Assembly (NCBI GenBank): GCA_937920345.1
Contig: CALGVA010000073.1
Location: 84,250 to 148,249 of the forward strand
Reading direction: 5' to 3'
From: an uncultured Lachnospiraceae bacterium
GTDB taxonomy: Bacteria > Bacillota > Clostridia > Lachnospirales > Lachnospiraceae
DNA: 64,000 bases
The notes under the pieces are model-generated. The model saw only the letters and a program-made list of their open reading frames with translations, was not told the DNA's origin and made no database searches. Each line of letters begins with the position of its first letter. Position 1 is the first letter of the stretch. Below are positions 8,228 to 16,788 of the stretch, one piece after another. Position numbers and translations under genes: made by a program.

Positions 8228-9454
8228 ATGGGATATCAGGAGGCATACGACAAACTGGAGAAATACGGGCAGCTGCATGTATTAAAATATTATGATGAAC
8301 TGAGCGGTTATGAGAAGGAGGCGCTGCTTGAACAGATTGAAAATACGGATCTGGCAGTGCTGGAACAGTGCCGGCATAAAGAAGAACTGAATCCGCGCGG
8401 GAAGATCACGCCGATCAACGTTATGCAGCTTGCCGAGATCGAGTGTAAACGGGAAGCATATACGAAGACCGGTCTGGAAGCGGTCAGGGCAGGTAAGGTA
8501 GGCGCGGTGCTCTTAGCGGGCGGCATGGGTACCAGACTCGGTTCCGACGCGCCCAAAGGGGTCTACAATATCGGTCTGACGAAAGAGGTGTTCATTTTCC
8601 AGCGGCTGGTGGAGAATCTGCTGGAGGTGGTACACGAAGCCGGGGCATGGATCCCGCTTTATGTCATGACCAGTGATAAGAATCATGCGGCGACCACGGC
8701 CTTTTTTGAGGAAAAGAATTATTTCGGTTATCAGCCGGATTATGTGACCTTCTTCATGCAGGATATGGCGCCGGCGGCCGATTACGACGGCAAGGTGTAT
8801 ATGGAAGAAAAATGGAAGATGTCTACGTCGCCCAACGGTAACGGCGGCTGGTTCTTATCCATGATGAAATGGGGCGTGACGGATAAGATCAGGGAAGCTG
8901 GCGTGGAATGGCTGAATGTCTTTGCGGTGGACAATGTGCTGCAGCGCATCGCCGATCCGTGCTTCATCGGTGCAACGATCGCCACGGACAGCGCGGTCGG
9001 TGCGAAGGTGGTTAAGAAGAATGCGCCGGATGAGAAAGTGGGCGCCATCTGTCTGGAAGACGGCAGACCGTCCATCGTGGAGTATTACGAGCTGACAGAG
9101 GAACTGATGAACGCGACCGACGAGAAGGGAGAGCCGGCGTACAATTTCGGCGTCATTTTGAATTACCTGTTCCGGGTAAAAGATCTCGAAGAGATCGTGG
9201 CGCGGAAGCTTCCGCTGCACATTGTAGAGAAGAAAATACCGTATCTGGATGAAAATGGGCTGCCGGTCAAGCCGGAGAAACCAAACGGGTATAAGTTTGA
9301 GCAGCTTGTGCTGGATATGATCCATGAACTGGATTCCTGCCTGCCCTATGAGGTAGTCAGGAACCGCGAGTTTGCACCGATCAAGAATAAGACGGGAATA
9401 GATTCCGTGGAGAGTGCGAGAGAACTTTGCAGGGAAAACGGGATTGAATTGTAG
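8228..9454 (+). CDS. UTP--hexose-1-phosphate uridylyltransferase, UDPGP (eukaryotic-like) type
   Basis: A 408-residue nucleotidyltransferase of the UDPGP/UAP1 family rather than the bacterial GalU type. The nucleotide-binding loop LLAGGMGTRLG is at about residue 97, followed by APKGVYNIGL, the substrate segment VMTSDKNH, and the metal/sugar region NVFAVDNVLQRIADP. It makes UDP-glucose or UDP-N-acetylhexosamine from UTP and the sugar-1-phosphate; which one cannot be decided from sequence. AAGGAG precedes the start. galE follows 191 bases later in the same direction, so the two probably supply UDP-hexoses for envelope glycans. The 191-base gap shows no gene. Confidence 0.85.
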   Translation: MGYQEAYDKLEKYGQLHVLKYYDELSGYEKEALLEQIENTDLAVLEQCRHKEELNPRGKITPINVMQLAEIECKREAYTKTGLEAVRAGKVGAVLLAGGMGTRLGSDAPKGVYNIGLTKEVFIFQRLVENLLEVVHEAGAWIPLYVMTSDKNHAATTAFFEEKNYFGYQPDYVTFFMQDMAPAADYDGKVYMEEKWKMSTSPNGNGGWFLSMMKWGVTDKIREAGVEWLNVFAVDNVLQRIADPCFIGATIATDSAVGAKVVKKNAPDEKVGAICLEDGRPSIVEYYELTEELMNATDEKGEPAYNFGVILNYLFRVKDLEEIVARKLPLHIVEKKIPYLDENGLPVKPEKPNGYKFEQLVLDMIHELDSCLPYEVVRNREFAPIKNKTGIDSVESARELCRENGIEL

Positions 9455-9645
9455 GAAAATGCACGGCTCAAAGCATATAACATTTCGACAGGTTTGAGTA
9501 ACATTAGGAACTTGTATAGAATGTCAATGAGAGTGTACACTATGGGTACAACACGAACAGAGCTTGTGAATCGCAAGATGTATCGGCTGCGGTCGATTAA
9601 CATTTTCACAAGACAATATTTGAGAGAAAGGGCAGGTGTATTGAA

Positions 9646-10662
9646 ATGGCAATTTTGGTTACGGGTGGCGCAGGTTATATCGGGTCTCACACAGTAGTTG
9701 AACTGCAGAACGCTGGATATGACGTGGTAGTTGTGGATAATCTGGCAAATTCCAGTGAGAAGTCTCTGGCACGTGTGGAGAAGATCACGGGGAAACCGGT
9801 GAAATTCTATAAGGCGGACATTCTGGACAGAGAGGCGTTAGAGAATATTTTTAAGCAGGAGAAGATCGATTCCTGTATTCATTTCGCGGGACTCAAGGCG
9901 GTGGGCGAGTCCGTACAGAAGCCCTGGGAATATTATGAGAACAATATCGCTGGCACACTTACGCTGGTGGATGTCATGCGGAAGAACGGCGTGAAGAACA
10001 TTATCTTTTCTTCTTCCGCCACCGTATATGGGGATCCGGCGATCATTCCGATCACGGAGGAGTGCCCGAAGGGACAGTGCACGAACCCTTACGGCTGGAC
10101 GAAATCCATGCTGGAACAGATCTTAAGCGATATGCAGAAAGCGGACCCGGAATGGAATGTGATCCTGCTTCGCTACTTCAATCCGATCGGTGCGCATAAG
10201 AGCGGTACGATCGGCGAGAATCCGAACGGCATTCCCAATAACCTGATGCCTTACATCACGCAGGTGGCCGTAGGCAAGCTGAAAGAACTGGGCGTATTCG
10301 GCAACGATTATGATACGCCGGATGGAACAGGTGTCCGCGATTATATCCACGTGGTGGATCTTGCGGTCGGTCATGTGAAGGCGCTCAAGAAGATCGAGGA
10401 GAAAGCGGGACTGTGTATTTATAACCTGGGTACGGGTGTGGGCTACAGCGTACTGGATATCGTGAAGAACTTCGAGGAGGCAACGGGCGTAAAGATTCCT
10501 TATGTGATTAAGGACAGACGTGCCGGAGACATCGCAACCTGCTACTCGAATGCGGATAAGGCGAAGCGGGAGCTGGGCTGGGAAGCACAGTACGGCATCA
10601 GGGATATGTGTGCGGATTCCTGGAGGTGGCAGAGCAATAATCCGAACGGATATGAGGATTAA
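9646..10662 (+). CDS. galE: UDP-glucose 4-epimerase
   Basis: A 338-residue short-chain dehydrogenase/reductase that interconverts UDP-glucose and UDP-galactose with bound NAD. The N-terminal Rossmann motif is VTGGAGYIGSH (residues 5-15). The catalytic Ser in SSSATVYGDP and the YxxxK pair (NPYGWTKSMLE) are present, as are NPIGAH and DGTGVRDYIHVVDLA typical of GalE. Length equals that of the E. coli enzyme. It follows the UDP-sugar pyrophosphorylase gene, which is pathway-consistent. The start at 9646 gives the canonical MAILVTGGAGYIG; GGGCAGG is a modest ribosome site. Confidence 0.96.
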   Translation: MAILVTGGAGYIGSHTVVELQNAGYDVVVVDNLANSSEKSLARVEKITGKPVKFYKADILDREALENIFKQEKIDSCIHFAGLKAVGESVQKPWEYYENNIAGTLTLVDVMRKNGVKNIIFSSSATVYGDPAIIPITEECPKGQCTNPYGWTKSMLEQILSDMQKADPEWNVILLRYFNPIGAHKSGTIGENPNGIPNNLMPYITQVAVGKLKELGVFGNDYDTPDGTGVRDYIHVVDLAVGHVKALKKIEEKAGLCIYNLGTGVGYSVLDIVKNFEEATGVKIPYVIKDRRAGDIATCYSNADKAKRELGWEAQYGIRDMCADSWRWQSNNPNGYED

Positions 10663-10733
10663 CTGGATTGTCAGCTGACCGGCGCGCTGGAAGCCGGGCC
10701 TGAGAATAATAGATATGATTGACAAAAATAAAA

Positions 10734-10774
10734 GGAGAAGACACGGATCATGAAGATTCGGGTCTTCTCTTTTC
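10734..10774 (+). terminator. Intrinsic terminator between galE and the convergent hemolysin III gene
   Basis: GAGAAGAC ... GTCTTCTC form an eight-pair stem extended inward by CGGATC/GATTCG, followed by TTTT. The A-rich left flank means it could also work for the opposite strand. Confidence 0.65.
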
Positions 10775-10823
10775 GTTGTGTCAAATCTCGCATTCCTGCG
10801 CGTGAATGGTATTTTCATTCACG

Positions 10824-11474
10824 CTATGCCACATACAGGTACATAAAAATGAAGTGGCAGATACTTCCGCCCATCACGAACAGGTGGAAGATCTCATGGG
10901 AACCGAAATACTTGTGCCGTGCATTAAAAATCGGCAGTTTCAGTGCGTAGATGATGCCGCCCAGTGTATAGATGATACCGCCTGCCAGAAGCCACAGGAA
11001 CGCACTGCGAGAGAGTGTATTCCACAAGGTGCCGAACACTGCAAGACATGCCCAGCCCATGGCGATGTAGAGTACAGAGGAGAACCATTTCGGACAGGTG
11101 ATCCAGCAGGCTTTGATGATCATGCCTGCAATGGCTATGCCCCATACGACGGCTAACAGCGTGTAGCCGAGTCTGTTGCCCAGAACGACGAGACAGACAG
11201 GCGTGTAGGAACCGGCAATCAATACGAAAATCATCATGTGATCCAGTTTGCGGAATACCCGCAGGATATTGTCCTTGACAGTTACGCTGTGGTATATGGC
11301 GCTGGCGCCGTAGAGCGCCACCATGCTGCCGATAAATACCGCCATGGCAATAAATGTTATATGATCCGCATCCGTGGCAACTTTGACCATAAGCGGCGTA
11401 GCCGCTATGATTGCCATCATCATACCGATAAAATGTGTGATAGCGCTTCCGGGTTCGCGAATTGTAATTTGCAT
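10824..11474 (-). CDS. Hemolysin III family (TrhA/PAQR-like) membrane protein
   Basis: A 216-residue protein with seven predicted membrane helices, the length and topology of the hemolysin III/PAQR family. Family motifs are visible: EPGSAITHFIG at the start, the conserved SAIYHS segment, RKLDHMMIFVLIAGSYTP, and HEIFHLFV near the end. These supply the conserved Ser, Asp and His residues thought to form a zinc site. Family members have been linked to membrane homeostasis, and the haemolysis name is historical. AAGGGA precedes the start. It converges with galE and is likely monocistronic. Confidence 0.9.
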   Translation of the reverse strand: MQITIREPGSAITHFIGMMMAIIAATPLMVKVATDADHITFIAMAVFIGSMVALYGASAIYHSVTVKDNILRVFRKLDHMMIFVLIAGSYTPVCLVVLGNRLGYTLLAVVWGIAIAGMIIKACWITCPKWFSSVLYIAMGWACLAVFGTLWNTLSRSAFLWLLAGGIIYTLGGIIYALKLPIFNARHKYFGSHEIFHLFVMGGSICHFIFMYLYVA

Positions 11475-11541
11475 AGATAATCCCTTCTTTCTGTCAGTCC
11501 CTTGCCAGATACCTTCAGATATCTGACATGGCTATAATACG

Positions 11542-11572
11542 TTGACATGTAGTAATAAAAACTACATATAAT
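11542..11572 (+). promoter_or_regulatory. AT-rich inverted repeat with promoter-like hexamers
   Basis: TTGACA (11542-11547) and TATAAT (11567-11572) are 19 bases apart, and the spacer is itself an inverted repeat TGTAGT/ACTACA. No forward gene follows at once (the next genes run leftward), so it is either an operator for the hemolysin III gene on the other strand or a promoter for an unrecognised RNA. Confidence 0.3.
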
Positions 11573-11686
11573 ATATAATAATACTACTTAAAGTATGCAG
11601 TGTCAATCATATTATGCACAATCTTTACAGCTATTTTCGGGATCATTTGGCAGATATGCCAATTTACTGAAAATGTGTAGAAACAG

Positions 11687-11953
11687 TCAGTCTTCTTCAA
11701 TGACATGAATTTCCAGATAATCAAAATCAATGGATTCGATAAAATTATCCTGTGTAAACCGGGTCTTATCGTGGCGCTTAAAATCATGAACGGTGGAATC
11801 CAGCCAGATGGGTTTGCAAAGATCGAAACGATAACATACTTCATCCAGGGCGTGAAATACTTTGTGCGTGCGCGTATCTGACGAACCGTCTTCGATGACG
11901 GTGTCACGCAGCATACGATTATCTTTAAATTCTTTGGCCCAAAGACGAAACAT
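11687..11953 (-). CDS. Conserved hypothetical protein, about 88 residues
   Basis: A small acidic cytoplasmic protein that resembles an uncharacterised family of Clostridia: it opens MFRLWAKEFKDN, has DTVIEDGSSDTRTHKVFHALDEVCY in the middle, then LGKPIWLDS-like and FDYLEI near the end. No catalytic motif or membrane helix is visible. A good AGAGGTG ribosome site lies six bases before the ATG at 11953, which favours this frame over an overlapping longer frame that lacks one. It is isolated, with no functional clue from neighbours. Confidence 0.7.
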   Translation of the reverse strand: MFRLWAKEFKDNRMLRDTVIEDGSSDTRTHKVFHALDEVCYRFDLCKPIWLDSTVHDFKRHDKTRFTQDNFIESIDFDYLEIHVIEED

Positions 11954-12172
11954 GGATGCACCTCTCTTATTTCTTCTGTTGTAACGGTTCTGTATCTATG
12001 GCATTGTGACGTAACGGTCCAGCCTTACACGACTTTGCTTTCCATAATAATATACAGATCATTGTGTTAAAAGTAAACACTTTTTCTTTGTTCTATAAAA
12101 TGATACACTGATTACAGTTCGGGTTGTAAAACAAGATCCGGCATAAGTTGACAAAACAGGATCAGAAGATAA

Positions 12173-14146
12173 GTGCAGAAAACAGAATACGAACAGAATA
12201 AGGAAACAGGTAACGTGAGAGAAGACAGAAGCGGATGGATAAAAAATAAATATGTAATAATTGTCATATCTATGATACTGTCTGGCATAAATATATATTT
12301 AGCGGCAACTTTGGAGCCGTGGACGCAGCCTGCAGACAGACTGCGTATCATGCTGTTCTGCGTACTGGGCACGGCTGCCGGGTATGTATTGGTCCGCGGA
12401 TTCTTCAGACAGCACGGGGAGAGACTGCGGGTGCATTCGCTCGTGTGGGGTGTGCTTATGTCGGCGGCATATGTGCTGGGAGGCCGGCTGGGGCGCGACG
12501 GCACTGTGCTTTCTGGTTTACGGCATTTGCCCGGACTGCTTGTGCAGATCGCCTTTCTTGCGGTTCCCATAGCGTCCGGTGTCGCTTATGTACTGCGCGG
12601 CAGGAGTGTGCCGCATCAGGACGGCTTCGGGCAGAGGGCTCAACGGCTGTATGAGAGGTGCGTAAAGAGAAGCGGCGCGCGGGAAAGAGCGGGGAAACAA
12701 TATCGTCCTGCGCAGATATGGATTCTGTATGCGGCGGTGATTTTCTTATGCTGGCTGCCGGTTTTCCTTGCCTATTATCCGTCGGTTTTTGCTTACGATG
12801 CGGAGGGACAGTTATACCAGGTGATTGCGCACGATTATAGCACACATCACCCGTTGCTTCATACCTTATTCTTAGGGGCTTTCTTTCGGATGGGCGCTGC
12901 ATGGTTCCATTCCGTTTCGATCGGTATGGCTGTGCATTCCGTCGTACAGATGGCGCTTATGGCTGCTGCATTCGGTTACACGCTGTCGTATCTGTACCGC
13001 AGAGGCGTACCGGTATATTTGCGGGTGCTGCTTGCGCTTTTCTACGCGTTGTTTCCGGCCAATTCGATTCTGGCGTTAAGCACGACGAAAGATGTGTTAT
13101 TTGCGGCACTGGTGCTGTTATACACGCTGACACTTCACAGGTTTATCACGAAGCAGAGGTGTGATAAGACCGAAGAACAGCCGAAGACGGAGGCGTTACG
13201 TGACCGGGGTCTCCTGCTGGGGTATGTGGTGTGGGCGGTGCTTATGCTGTTGTTCAGAAACAATGCGGTTTATGCGATCATTCTGAGCATCCCTGTCGTC
13301 TGTCTGCTGCTGCGCGGGGAGAAGGGTATGAGAGCCGGGACATGGAAACGGTATCTGTTTGGCACCGGCATAGCGCTGCTTATGTTCGCGGTGTGTGCGG
13401 CGGCGCTGAAATCCGTTACCGGGGCGCAAAACGGCAGCCCGCGGGAAATGCTCAGCGTTCCGCTGCAGCAGATGGCGCGCACCAGAGTGGTGGCGGAAGA
13501 TACTTTGTCTGAGGAGATGCGGCAGGAACTGGACCGGTATCTGCCCTCCGAGTGGGTGATGGCAGCCTATAATTCCCATCTGGCTGATCCGGTGAAAAAC
13601 CGTGCGGTGATCCATGACGATCCGGCGGGACTCATTAAGACATGGATAAAGCTGGGGATGCAGCATCCGCAGATCTATATAGATGCTTTTCTGGATAACT
13701 CGATAGGGTACTGGTATGTACAGGACCGCAGCCATGCACAGATCTACGGGATCGGAACGGAGAGCGGTTTCGGCTATCTCTCCACCGACAACAGGACGAT
13801 GCCGGCAGGATGCGAGATTGTGGAGCACAGTTACCTGCCGGCACTGCGTGCAGGCATGGAACGCATCGTGTCGGATAATGTTTACCAGAAACTGCCCGTG
13901 ATCAGACTGATCTTCGCACCCGCTTTGTACTGGTGGCTGCTATGCATGTATACTGCGAAGGTAATCTACAGGAAACGCTATGAATTGTTGATTCCGGCAG
14001 TTTTCCTGATGTGCTATTACATGACTCTGCTCTTGTCGCCGACTGTACTGATCCGCTATATGTATCCGTTTGTGGTGGCTGTTCCTGCAATATGTTGTTG
14101 CCTGACGGTTGATCTGATGGATATTAAAGGTAAAAATATACAATAA
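12173..14146 (+). CDS. DUF6020-like polytopic membrane protein
   Basis: A membrane protein of about 657 residues with a basic N-terminus and roughly ten to twelve hydrophobic helices, plus an extracytoplasmic stretch at about residues 430-590. The YYPSVFAYDAEGQLYQ and THHPLLHTL segments with the later long soluble loop match what I know of DUF6020, a Lachnospiraceae family resembling GT39/GT-C-type glycosyltransferases. A role in envelope glycosylation is inference only. The GTG at 12173 has no clear ribosome site; a second GTG at 12215 follows AGGAAACAGG and is an equally plausible start. No adjacent partner gene is evident. Confidence 0.72.
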   Translation: MQKTEYEQNKETGNVREDRSGWIKNKYVIIVISMILSGINIYLAATLEPWTQPADRLRIMLFCVLGTAAGYVLVRGFFRQHGERLRVHSLVWGVLMSAAYVLGGRLGRDGTVLSGLRHLPGLLVQIAFLAVPIASGVAYVLRGRSVPHQDGFGQRAQRLYERCVKRSGARERAGKQYRPAQIWILYAAVIFLCWLPVFLAYYPSVFAYDAEGQLYQVIAHDYSTHHPLLHTLFLGAFFRMGAAWFHSVSIGMAVHSVVQMALMAAAFGYTLSYLYRRGVPVYLRVLLALFYALFPANSILALSTTKDVLFAALVLLYTLTLHRFITKQRCDKTEEQPKTEALRDRGLLLGYVVWAVLMLLFRNNAVYAIILSIPVVCLLLRGEKGMRAGTWKRYLFGTGIALLMFAVCAAALKSVTGAQNGSPREMLSVPLQQMARTRVVAEDTLSEEMRQELDRYLPSEWVMAAYNSHLADPVKNRAVIHDDPAGLIKTWIKLGMQHPQIYIDAFLDNSIGYWYVQDRSHAQIYGIGTESGFGYLSTDNRTMPAGCEIVEHSYLPALRAGMERIVSDNVYQKLPVIRLIFAPALYWWLLCMYTAKVIYRKRYELLIPAVFLMCYYMTLLLSPTVLIRYMYPFVVAVPAICCCLTVDLMDIKGKNIQ

Positions 14147-14198
14147 AAATTAAATATTTATGAATTTTTTGTATAATATATACATTTTGATAAAACGG

Positions 14199-14207
14199 TG
14201 GTATACT
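14199..14207 (+). promoter_or_regulatory. Extended -10 promoter for the alarmone synthetase gene
   Basis: An extended -10 box TGGTATACT (hexamer 14202-14207) lies about 130 bases before the start. The same GGTATACT form is seen before murA (19886-19893) and dnaE (about 24113). No good -35 hexamer is present. Confidence 0.45.
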
Positions 14208-14337
14208 ATTCATAATGGCAATAAGCAGTATTGCGGAATTGAGCGTGCACTGCGGATGTACTTGCAGGATAAGTGTGCCGGTGAGGGAGCAGCAGAATTA
14301 AAATTTTGTGTGAATTTCAGGGGGAAACAGCAGCAAT

Positions 14338-14994
14338 ATGGAAATAAGGATAGACCGGGATGGAGATATCGACAGCTGGAAAGAAGTGACACTGATCTAT
14401 AACTCCGCTTTAAAACAGATATCCACGAAACTGGAGATTCTGAATGATGAATTTCAGCACGTACACAGATATAATCCGATAGAACATATTAAATCACGTA
14501 TCAAGACGCCGGAAAGCATCGTCAAGAAGTTAAAGAAACACGGCTATGAATCCACGATCAATAATATGATCCGTTATGTCAATGACATTGCGGGTATCCG
14601 TGTGATATGCTCTTTTGCATCGGATATTTACCAGATCGCGGAGATGATCAGCAACCAGAGCGATATCAAGGTGATCTCCGTGAAAGACTATATTGTCAAT
14701 CCGAAGGCCAGCGGCTATAAGAGCTATCATATGCTGGTGACGGTGCCTGTATATCTGTCAGACCGCATTGCGGATACGAAGGTGGAGATACAGATCAGAA
14801 CGGTCGCCATGGATTTCTGGGCCAGTCTGGAGCATAAGATCCATTACAAGTTTGAGGGCAACGCGCCGGAACACATTAAAGACGAACTGGTCGAGTGCGC
14901 ACAGATGGTATCGGACCTGGATGCCAGAATGCTGGCGCTCAACGAGGAGATCCAGCATATAGAGCAGCAGGAACTGGAAGAATATGCAGAATAG
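14338..14994 (+). CDS. Small alarmone synthetase, (p)ppGpp synthetase (RelQ/YjbM type)
   Basis: A 218-residue cytosolic protein with only the RelA/SpoT synthetase domain and no hydrolase, TGS or ACT domains. It transfers pyrophosphate from ATP to GDP/GTP in the stringent response. Synthetase motifs are ESIVKKLKKHG, DIAGIRVICSF, NPKASGYKSYHM and VEIQIRTVAMDFWASLEHK. The C-terminal coiled helix is typical of the tetrameric SAS1 class. GGGGGAAA lies upstream of the start and an intrinsic terminator follows directly, so the gene is likely transcribed alone. Confidence 0.92.
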   Translation: MEIRIDRDGDIDSWKEVTLIYNSALKQISTKLEILNDEFQHVHRYNPIEHIKSRIKTPESIVKKLKKHGYESTINNMIRYVNDIAGIRVICSFASDIYQIAEMISNQSDIKVISVKDYIVNPKASGYKSYHMLVTVPVYLSDRIADTKVEIQIRTVAMDFWASLEHKIHYKFEGNAPEHIKDELVECAQMVSDLDARMLALNEEIQHIEQQELEEYAE

Positions 14995-15001
14995 GAAAAT
15001 C

Positions 15002-15033
15002 CGGGTGGAGGGAAACTTCCATCCGTTTTTTTT
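15002..15033 (+). terminator. Intrinsic terminator of the alarmone synthetase gene
   Basis: CGGGTGGAGG pairs with CTTCCATCCG (two wobbles) around a short loop, followed by an eight-base T run (15026-15033). Confidence 0.8.
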
Positions 15034-15520
15034 ATGGGATAGGAAATAAAAGCCTTTCGGGCAGCGTGCGCAGGTCTGCATATGGAAGCTTGAGAAATGT
15101 GTCTGTAAAATGAGGAGTGCCCAAGTACCTTGCGGCACTTGGGCTATTATGAAAAAATTTATCTATGTGTGTAATGATAAACATTACATTTTCTCTCGTT
15201 TGGTATAGGTAAAGTATACAGTGAAAATATGAATAAACTATGAACAACATGTGAAGTTATCGTAAATATTTACAATACAGGAGGAAAACAAACACTAAAG
15301 TTGTGCAAACTATATAAAAACCGCGGTTTGTAAGGTGCGGTCCGAAAAGAACCCTGAAGAATCAGACTTTTGCTTTGCAGTTGTCATATCGTCGCAAAGG
15401 TGTTAAAATGCCATTAAGTTATTAAGTGTTTAAACGGCAGGAAGAAACGACAGGCGCGTCAGAAACGGCGTCGGAGGAGTGTGCCGCTGCGGCAGGCTGT
15501 TCCGGCATGGAGGAAAGAGC
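15034..15520. other. Non-coding 487-base gap with a hairpin and an orphan ribosome-site-like sequence
   Basis: No gene is supported here. A stable hairpin GCCCAAGT/ACTTGGGC lies at 15119-15145. An AGGAGG at 15279-15284 is not followed by a usable start codon at a proper distance, so it looks like a relic or a leader feature. The rest is AT-rich. Confidence 0.5.
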
Positions 15521-16039
15521 ATGGATACCTTTATCGATAAGATTGCACAGAAAAGAAATGCACAGGAGATGATCCGGGCGAATATGACGGCGGAGGCCGT
15601 CAAGATGGAGCAGATGGAGAATCAGATGAAGGCATATGATGAACTTATGCAGGAGATCAGGCAGGTCAATCTGAAAACAGCACAGAACGTTACGGAACTT
15701 CAGGACGTGCTGAAAGACTGTGTCTCCAGACTGGAGGCCATGCAGGAACAGGATGCAGGCGAGGGAGCGCTGACGGGTCAGGAACTGGCACAGATCAGAG
15801 AACTTCTGGAAGAGAAATTCAGACAGTCGGATGATTTCCTGCACAGGGAGAACGTTAAGGTGTACCGCAATGTGCAGGCGGCCGTGGCGGAGGAACTGGG
15901 TAAGCAGACGGAGGAACTGAAGAAGAGCCAGATCGAGAACAGGGGAAGCCGGGCAGTGCTGCCGGTCTCTATTCTGATTCTGATCGGTGTGATTGCGGAT
16001 ATTCTGATTAAGCTGTTTGGCGTTGTGATTCCGATGTAG
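15521..16039 (+). CDS. Coiled-coil protein with C-terminal membrane anchor
   Basis: A 172-residue protein of unknown function. Residues about 10-140 are strongly charged and heptad-like (repeated M/L/I with E, Q, K), predicting a long coiled coil, followed by one hydrophobic helix at about 150-170 near the end. The topology is that of a tail-anchored membrane protein with the coiled coil in the cytoplasm. Start ATG 15521 has GGAGG at 15509-15513; a further upstream in-frame ATG at 15479 has none. Its stop codon TAG is immediately adjoined by the repeat element at 16039, so the original C-terminus may have been altered. Confidence 0.75.
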   Translation: MDTFIDKIAQKRNAQEMIRANMTAEAVKMEQMENQMKAYDELMQEIRQVNLKTAQNVTELQDVLKDCVSRLEAMQEQDAGEGALTGQELAQIRELLEEKFRQSDDFLHRENVKVYRNVQAAVAEELGKQTEELKKSQIENRGSRAVLPVSILILIGVIADILIKLFGVVIPM

Positions 16040-16197
16040 CGTCACAAATCTGTTTGATGGCAGACGCAGATTTGAGATTAGCGTCTCCTTGTCGCATAAA
16101 CGTTTCAGAATGAGGTATAGCTCTTATCGCAGAGCCGAATCTGATATTCGGCTCGCGATTCCTCCGACGCTAAAGCGTCTGCGGAATGGAGATTATT
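16039..16197 (+). repeat. Hairpin-rich leader element, copy B
   Basis: Bases 16039-16102 match copy A (4323-4386) at 56 of 64 positions. Further on are a 9-bp stem GAGCCGAAT/ATTCGGCTC with a CTGAT loop (about 16131-16153), the same architecture as the copy A stem, and a TCCGACGCT...GCGTCTGCGGA stem. The block ends in the GGAATGGAG ribosome site of the next gene, as copy A does. Confidence 0.8.
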
Positions 16198-16770
16198 ATG
16201 AATAAACAGACATGGAAGGCGGGCAATATGCTGTATCCGCTGCCGGCAGTTTTGGTCAGTGTGGCTGACCGCGCCGGTAAAACAAATTTATTTACCGTGG
16301 CATGGACGGGGACGATCTGTTCCGATCCGCCCATGGTTTCGATTTCCGTCAGACCGGAGCGGTATTCTTATCATATGATCGAGGAGACGGGAGAGTTTGT
16401 GATCAACCTGACGACGGAGGCGCTTGCCTATGCGACGGATTACTGCGGCGTCAAGAGCGGCAGAGATATCGATAAATGGCAGGAGACGGGACTGACACAG
16501 ATGAAGGGTGAGCATATACAGGCGCCTATGGTGGCGGAGAGTCCCGTGAACATAGAATGCCGTGTGACACAGAAGCTGGAACTCGGAACCCATCATATGT
16601 TTCTGGCAGAGGTTCTGGCGGTTCATGTGGATGAGCAGTACATGGATGAAACAGGAAGGTTCCTGTTAAATGATGCGAAACCGCTCGTCTATTCCCACGG
16701 CAGGTATCTGGGAGTCGGTGAGGAGATCGGCAGTTTCGGTTACAGTGTGAAGAAGAAAGGCAGGAGGTAG
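16198..16770 (+). CDS. Flavin reductase-like (FMN-binding split barrel) protein
   Basis: A 190-residue protein of the flavin reductase/flavoredoxin family, which binds FMN in a split barrel and uses NAD(P)H or donates electrons to partner proteins. The family flow is visible: PLPAVLVSV, the NLFTVAWTG strand where N and T contact FMN, SDPPMVSISVRP, the GEFVINLTTE strand, and C-terminal LVYSHGRYLGVGE. Start 16198 has GGAG upstream; an in-frame ATG at 16186 lies inside the ribosome-site region. No electron-transfer partner is adjacent. The 5' leader is almost entirely repeat element B. Confidence 0.87.
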   Translation: MNKQTWKAGNMLYPLPAVLVSVADRAGKTNLFTVAWTGTICSDPPMVSISVRPERYSYHMIEETGEFVINLTTEALAYATDYCGVKSGRDIDKWQETGLTQMKGEHIQAPMVAESPVNIECRVTQKLELGTHHMFLAEVLAVHVDEQYMDETGRFLLNDAKPLVYSHGRYLGVGEEIGSFGYSVKKKGRR

Positions 16771-16788
16771 GAGGCCGGAAGTTTGTGG

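Noticed and set aside
15422..16045. Minus-strand frame of 207 codons opposite the coiled-coil gene
   Set aside because: His/Leu/Gln-rich composition typical of the reverse complement of a charged coiled coil; the forward frame has a good ribosome site and a membrane anchor.
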